From assembly GCA_004802725.1 (NCBI GenBank), contig SGPM01000055.1, forward strand, positions 1-64,000: a stretch of DNA of 64,000 nucleotides, written 5' to 3'. The DNA comes from Antrodiella citrinella. Its lineage: Eukaryota > Basidiomycota > Agaricomycetes > Polyporales > Steccherinaceae. The notes under the pieces are model-generated. The model was not told where the DNA came from. It saw only the letters and a program-made list of their open reading frames with translations, and did not search any database. Both the position numbers and the translations under genes were made by a program. Positions 63,342 to 64,000 of this stretch are shown here, one piece after another (the stretch's first letter is position 1; each line of letters begins with the position of its first letter).

Positions 63342-64000
63342 ATGCCACCATCCTCCCTCTTCCGTGCTCGAATCCCACCTTTGCGACCGCGATTCATTCA
63401 ACGGGCACCTTTATCTCGTGGATATGTCACTCTTCCGCCCAAACCCACCGATGAGGCCAGCTCCGACCCTTCACCCGAGCCTTTGAATACACCGAAGCCA
63501 GAGGGCGGTCCAACGCGAGAGCAGCGGGTGGAAGATTTCAAACAACTTTTGAAGGACTGGACAGAGCGTACTTTCATTGGGATACGTCACAGAGCCGACG
63601 ATTACACTGCCCAAGCCGCAACTACATTCGCACAGCTCGGCAGTGAACTCAACAAAGTCACCGGGTACGGAGAGATAGATCTGCTAAAGAAACGCGTCGT
63701 AGCGCAAGGTACGTCTTCTTCTCACCCCCTTATACCTTCTTCTGACGTGCAGTACAGAACAGCGCATCGATGCCGCAAGGCAAGCAGCTCGGGAAGCTAA
63801 GGAAGAGTACGACAAGGCCGTTGTACAACGTGCCAACTCACAGCGCGAAGTCAATGACCTGCTGCAACGCAAACACAATTGGACGGACGAAGACGTCGGC
63901 CGCTTCACCTCTCTTGTCCGCCAAGACCACCTCTACGAGCAGAATGAAGCTCGCGCCAAAGCCGCTTCTGCGCTCACCGAAACCGAAGTCGAGCGGGAGT
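63342..64000 (+). CDS. SHE9: SHE9/MDM33 mitochondrial inner-membrane protein, 3' end outside window
   Basis: Exon 1 (63342-63708) and exon 2 from 63758 to the window end give the first 203 or so residues. The N-terminus is basic and Ser/Pro-rich, as a mitochondrial presequence. FKQLLKDWTERTFIGIRHRA is followed by a coiled coil that reads GSELNKVTGYGEIDLLKKRV and then EQRIDAARQAAREAKEEYDK and LLQRKHNWTDEDVGRFTSLV, which matches She9/Mdm33. The family shapes inner membrane structure and helps inner membrane fission. The two membrane spans expected further on lie outside the window. Confidence 0.9.

Overview
The window reads as nuclear DNA of a filamentous basidiomycete, most likely an Agaricomycete. 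Nearly every gene is broken by several introns of about 45-85 bases with GT-AG ends, genes sit head to head or tail to tail with short gaps, and the recognisable products are fungal or general eukaryotic: ORC2, ERG24, DDB1, PKC1, DAD1, a Cdc25-type RasGEF, EFL1, aquaglyceroporin and NADPH-cytochrome P450 reductase. Exon joins below were worked out by hand. Each was accepted only when splice consensus, reading phase and family sequence agreed, so all are predictions.

Left flank (1-7.1 kb): a repeat-rich, gene-poor region. It holds a truncated RecQ-like helicase that abuts, in antisense, a truncated DUF6589-type protein near base 806. It also holds palindrome-rich and pyrimidine-rich DNA, a probable solo LTR on the minus strand (4303-4676) and a 1.9-kb element with terminal inverted repeats (4963-6884).

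Gene-dense block A (7.1-32.7 kb): PPC89/Cep57-like (-), ORC2 (+), ERG24 (-), an uncharacterised coiled-coil protein (+), a Vnx1-type cation/H+ exchanger (+), DDB1 (-), a mitochondrial citrate-lyase-beta-like lyase (-), CWF19 (-), POL12 (-) and endosulfine/Igo1 (-). POL12 has two ACGCGT boxes just upstream of its start.

Block B (33.3-48.9 kb): an orphan acidic ORF, a 196-residue unknown protein, protein kinase C (+), DAD1 (-), a RasGEF with SH3 and WW domains (-) and the ribosome-biogenesis GTPase EFL1 (-).

Right part (48.9-64 kb): a 2.3-kb stretch without a recognised gene, then aquaglyceroporin (+), a CobW/ZNG1 metallochaperone GTPase (-), cytochrome P450 reductase (-), a membrane-anchored SET-domain protein (-), a HUT1-type nucleotide-sugar transporter (+), a STYX-like pseudophosphatase (-) and the 5' part of SHE9/MDM33 (+), which runs off the window.

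The genes are mostly conserved housekeeping functions: DNA replication, spindle and kinetochore, splicing, sterol synthesis, Ras and PKC signalling, ribosome maturation. They are not an operon-like system. I see no convincing new multi-gene system. The more unusual signals are the helicase/DUF6589 junction, the TIR element with subterminal hexamers, 10-nt and 16-nt microexons, a start codon alone in its exon, a membrane-anchored SET protein, and the pseudophosphatase active site.
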